A stretch of DNA of 64,000 nt, from NCBI RefSeq assembly GCF_008119665.1, contig NZ_CP043046.1, forward strand, positions 3,472,001-3,536,000, read 5' to 3'. This DNA is from Pigmentiphaga aceris (lineage in GTDB: Bacteria > Pseudomonadota > Gammaproteobacteria > Burkholderiales > Burkholderiaceae_B). The notes under the pieces were generated by a model. The model ran no database searches and was not told the origin of the DNA. It saw only the letters and a list, made by a program, of their open reading frames with translations. The position numbers and the translations under genes were made by a program. Within the stretch, counting starts at the first letter, position 1; every line of letters begins with the position of its first letter. Below are positions 61,922-64,000 of the stretch, in pieces.

Positions 61922-63735
61922 CCCGAGCGGCCAATCGTGGCCAGATCTTCATCTTCACCAAGCGACTCGGCATCATTTGGCGACTCGCCGTCCACATCAC
62001 CAATGTTCTTCGGTTCCGCGCCCAACAACGCTACCGCCTCGGCCTCGGGCAAGGCCTCTACACCACGAAGATGACGTTGCATCGCGCGGGCGCGCACTTC
62101 CGTCTTGCCGATCTTGCTGCTGGCCGCATCCAGGCTGCGCTTCACGCTGGTCAGCACGTCACCGAACTTCAGGAATTCGGTCTTGATCGCGCCCAACACC
62201 TTCCACACCTCAGACGACCGTTGTTCGATTGCCAGGGTACGGAAGCCCATCTGCAGACTGTTCAACAACGCCGCCAAGGTGCTGGGGCCAGCCACGTTGA
62301 TACGCAGCGCCTGAAGCTTATCCATCAACGCCGGGCGGCGCAGCACTTCGGCGTACAAGCCCTCGGTCGGCAGGAACATCAGTGCGAAGTCGGTGGTGTG
62401 CGGCGGCTGCACGTACTTGCTTTGAATACGCCTGCCCTCCACTTCCACGCCACGCTCGAAGGCCATGCCGGCCACGCGCACGCCTTCGACATCGGCGCGT
62501 TCCTGTGCATCGCACAGGCGTTCGTATTCTTCCTTGGGGAATTTTGCGTCGATCGGCAGCCAGACCGGCACACCGTCCAGCTCGCGGCCAGGCAGCTTGA
62601 TCGCAAATTCCACGATCTCGGCACTGCCCGGAATCGGCTTCACATTGCGGCCGTACTGGTCGGGCGTCATGGTCTGCTCGATCAGCATGCCAAGCTGCAC
62701 TTCGCCCCAGGTGCCACGCGAACGTACATTGGTCAGCACACGCTTCAGGTCGCCCACCCCAGTGGCCAGGCTTTGCATCTCGCCCAGGCCCTTGTGGACG
62801 GCGTCCAGGCGTTCCGACACCAGCTGGAAGGACTCACCCAGCCGGCGTTCCAGTGTGGCGTGCAGCTTCTCGTCCACCGTCTGGCGCATGGCTTCCAGCT
62901 TGGACGCGTTGTCGCTTTGCAGGTCTTTCAGACGTGATTCGACCGTGTCGCGCACGGCAGCAATCCGCTGCTCGCTGGATTCATTCAGCTTGCTCAAGGT
63001 CTCAGTCAGGCGGTCGCCAAAGCCAGTCAGCGCCTTGGCCGAGGTATCGCGATCATCCTTGGATTCAGTGGTAAGCGCGCCGCGCAGCGCGTCGAAGCGG
63101 TCTTGCAACTGCGTGGTCAGGGTACCCAGGCTTTGCGTGAAGCTTTCCAGCTGCTGATTGACGGCCTGCGCATGTTCGGCCTGTCGCTTGTTGCTGGATT
63201 CACCCACAGCACGCACGTTCTCGGACAGGCGATCGGCAAACAGGCCCAAGGCAGCACCCGAGGCTTCGCGGTCGGTCTTGGATTCCGCCGTGAGTGAACT
63301 GCGCAGCAGCTCGAAGCGATCCTGCAACTGGGTGCTCAGGGTGTTCAGGTTTTGCGCAAAGCCATCCAACTGCTGGTTCAGCACCTTGGCCTGATCGGCC
63401 TGCCGGTTGCTCGACACCATCTGCCCTTGTGCCAGGGCCTGCAACAGGTCGGCACGCAGACCACGGGTAGCGTCGGCGGTTTCTTGCCGCAATTCGCGCT
63501 GGCCCGACGCAAAATCTTCGCGCAGGCTGCGTTCCAGACGTTCCTGCTGTTCCACCAGACGTTGCTGGTTTTCGTTCAGCGCTTCCTGGCCCTGCAACAG
63601 CGCATCCCACCGTGCAGCGCTGCCCTTGCCCGCCCGGAACCAGGCAAGCCAGGCACCGACGGTTGCCAACACGCCCGTGACCGCAGCCACCAACAACAGC
63701 AATTCGGTCATACCTACTTCCGATTGACCCAGCAT
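61915..63735 (-). CDS. rmuC: DNA recombination protein RmuC
   Basis: RmuC limits inversion and recombination events at short inverted repeats; it has a membrane anchor, a coiled coil and a nuclease-like domain. Length 606. A membrane helix (LLLLVAAVTGVLATVGAWLAW) is at about residues 12-32. A long coiled coil (about 40-300) contains a tandem 73-residue duplication. The conserved RmuC domain has RGTWGEVQLGMLIEQTM, LPIDAKFPKEEYERL, FLPTEGLYAEVL and FLKFGDVL. I use the ATG at 63735, with AGGAG seven bases upstream; the ATG at 63711 also has a fair site (GGAAG). The acidic C terminus is not conserved. Confidence 0.94.
   Translation of the reverse strand: MLGQSEVGMTELLLLVAAVTGVLATVGAWLAWFRAGKGSAARWDALLQGQEALNENQQRLVEQQERLERSLREDFASGQRELRQETADATRGLRADLLQALAQGQMVSSNRQADQAKVLNQQLDGFAQNLNTLSTQLQDRFELLRSSLTAESKTDREASGAALGLFADRLSENVRAVGESSNKRQAEHAQAVNQQLESFTQSLGTLTTQLQDRFDALRGALTTESKDDRDTSAKALTGFGDRLTETLSKLNESSEQRIAAVRDTVESRLKDLQSDNASKLEAMRQTVDEKLHATLERRLGESFQLVSERLDAVHKGLGEMQSLATGVGDLKRVLTNVRSRGTWGEVQLGMLIEQTMTPDQYGRNVKPIPGSAEIVEFAIKLPGRELDGVPVWLPIDAKFPKEEYERLCDAQERADVEGVRVAGMAFERGVEVEGRRIQSKYVQPPHTTDFALMFLPTEGLYAEVLRRPALMDKLQALRINVAGPSTLAALLNSLQMGFRTLAIEQRSSEVWKVLGAIKTEFLKFGDVLTSVKRSLDAASSKIGKTEVRARAMQRHLRGVEALPEAEAVALLGAEPKNIGDVDGESPNDAESLGEDEDLATIGRSGK
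62968..63405 (-). repeat. 2 x 219-bp in-frame duplication in the rmuC coiled coil
   Basis: Two adjacent 73-residue blocks (residues 111-183 and 184-256 from the ATG at 63735) align end to end without gaps, with about 40 of 73 positions identical by eye. Shared anchors are RQA, NQQL, TQLQDRF and ESK. Confidence 0.85.
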
Positions 63736-63773
63736 CGACGCACTCCTGGCTCTTGGCCGATGAAGTTTCGCCC

Positions 63774-64000
63774 TCAGTCCGCGCGATTGCGCATCCAGTC
63801 GGCAGTATTGAAGAAGGAAGCAAGCAGACGATCGGCCAGGTTGGCCTCGACCCCTACGTCTTGCATGGCGCGCCCCATGCACGTCACCCACTGATCGCGC
63901 TCGACGCTGCCAATGGAAAACGGCAAGTGCCGGGCGCGCAACCTAGGGTGGCCGAACTGGCTGACGTAGTGATCCGGCCCACCCATCCAGCCGCACAGGA
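63774..64000 (-). CDS. Group II truncated hemoglobin (N-terminal part outside window)
   Basis: The visible part is the last 75 residues. GGPDHYVSQFGHPRLRARHL is the group II trHb signature around the proximal histidine, followed by PFSIGSVERDQWVTCMGRAM and VEANLADRLLASFFNTADWM. These globins bind oxygen, nitric oxide or peroxide and are linked to nitrosative or oxidative stress. The frame is open to the window edge, so the gene is partial. It lies 38 bp upstream of rmuC in the same direction. Confidence 0.88.
   Translation of the reverse strand, partial: LCGWMGGPDHYVSQFGHPRLRARHLPFSIGSVERDQWVTCMGRAMQDVGVEANLADRLLASFFNTADWMRNRAD

Overview
The window reads as a chromosomal segment of a high-GC betaproteobacterium, most likely of the order Burkholderiales and probably Alcaligenaceae (Bordetella/Achromobacter-like). 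This placement is inferred from gene content and order: scpB-rluB-rimP-nusA, hrpA and argA close to yggX, a phasin with a 3-hydroxybutyrate dehydrogenase, and a bcsD/bcsP/bcsQ-type cellulose operon. There is no rRNA gene to confirm it. No insertion sequence, prophage, integrase or CRISPR array is visible. One RNA gene is present, the initiator tRNA-fMet.

Layout. 1-5128 (minus) is an information-processing block, scpB > rluB > (about 0.9 kb gap with a terminator) > rimP > nusA; nusA runs off the left edge. 5.6-6.3 kb holds two small CsbD-type stress proteins, one with a membrane anchor. 6.5-10.4 kb carries a FUSC/YccS-like membrane protein and a GGDEF-EAL protein with a broken GGDEF site and an intact EAL site. 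At 10.5 kb tRNA-fMet sits between its own sigma70 promoter and a strong terminator. A luciferase-like monooxygenase follows. 12.1-24.4 kb is a compact cellulose operon, bcsD-P-Q-A-B-Z-C, with stop/start overlaps at several joints. 24.5-28.9 kb carries a Nudix hydrolase, the two N-end-rule aminoacyl transferases aat and bpt, pyrD and an IclR regulator. 29-36 kb contains transporters, a PBP7-like endopeptidase, thioesterases, a phasin with a clear promoter, a CinA-like protein, an EI24 membrane protein and a thioredoxin.

36.2-44.6 kb has hrpA and argA with two minus-strand genes between them. One is a 151-residue acidic protein with the marks of a CesT-type type III secretion chaperone. The other, 10 bp downstream, is a 632-residue Ala/Ser/Thr-rich protein that I read as its candidate effector. 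No secretion apparatus is in the window. The arrangement resembles the Bordetella BteA/BtcA pair, which is also encoded away from its secretion locus. This is the most interesting locus here.

44.7-48.0 kb holds a patatin-like lipase, 3-hydroxybutyrate dehydrogenase, yggX and an NTF2-like protein flanked by two copies of a 34-nt hairpin repeat. 48.1-58.1 kb is a LysR regulator divergent from an eight-gene uptake and CoA-activation operon: a peptide-type ABC transporter, an acyl-CoA ligase, a reductase, a thioesterase, a double ATPase and an ATC-hydrolase-like protein. It looks like a catabolic module for an unidentified substrate. The right end has three small membrane or secreted proteins, phoU with a Pho-box-like site, rpiA, a PPOX-type flavoprotein, rmuC with an internal 73-residue duplication, and a truncated globin cut by the window edge.

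A recurring theme is short-period tandem repeats, both in coding tails (RluB, ScpB, BcsP, HrpA, the candidate effector, RmuC) and in gene-flanking DNA (6.0, 10.8 and 61.9 kb).
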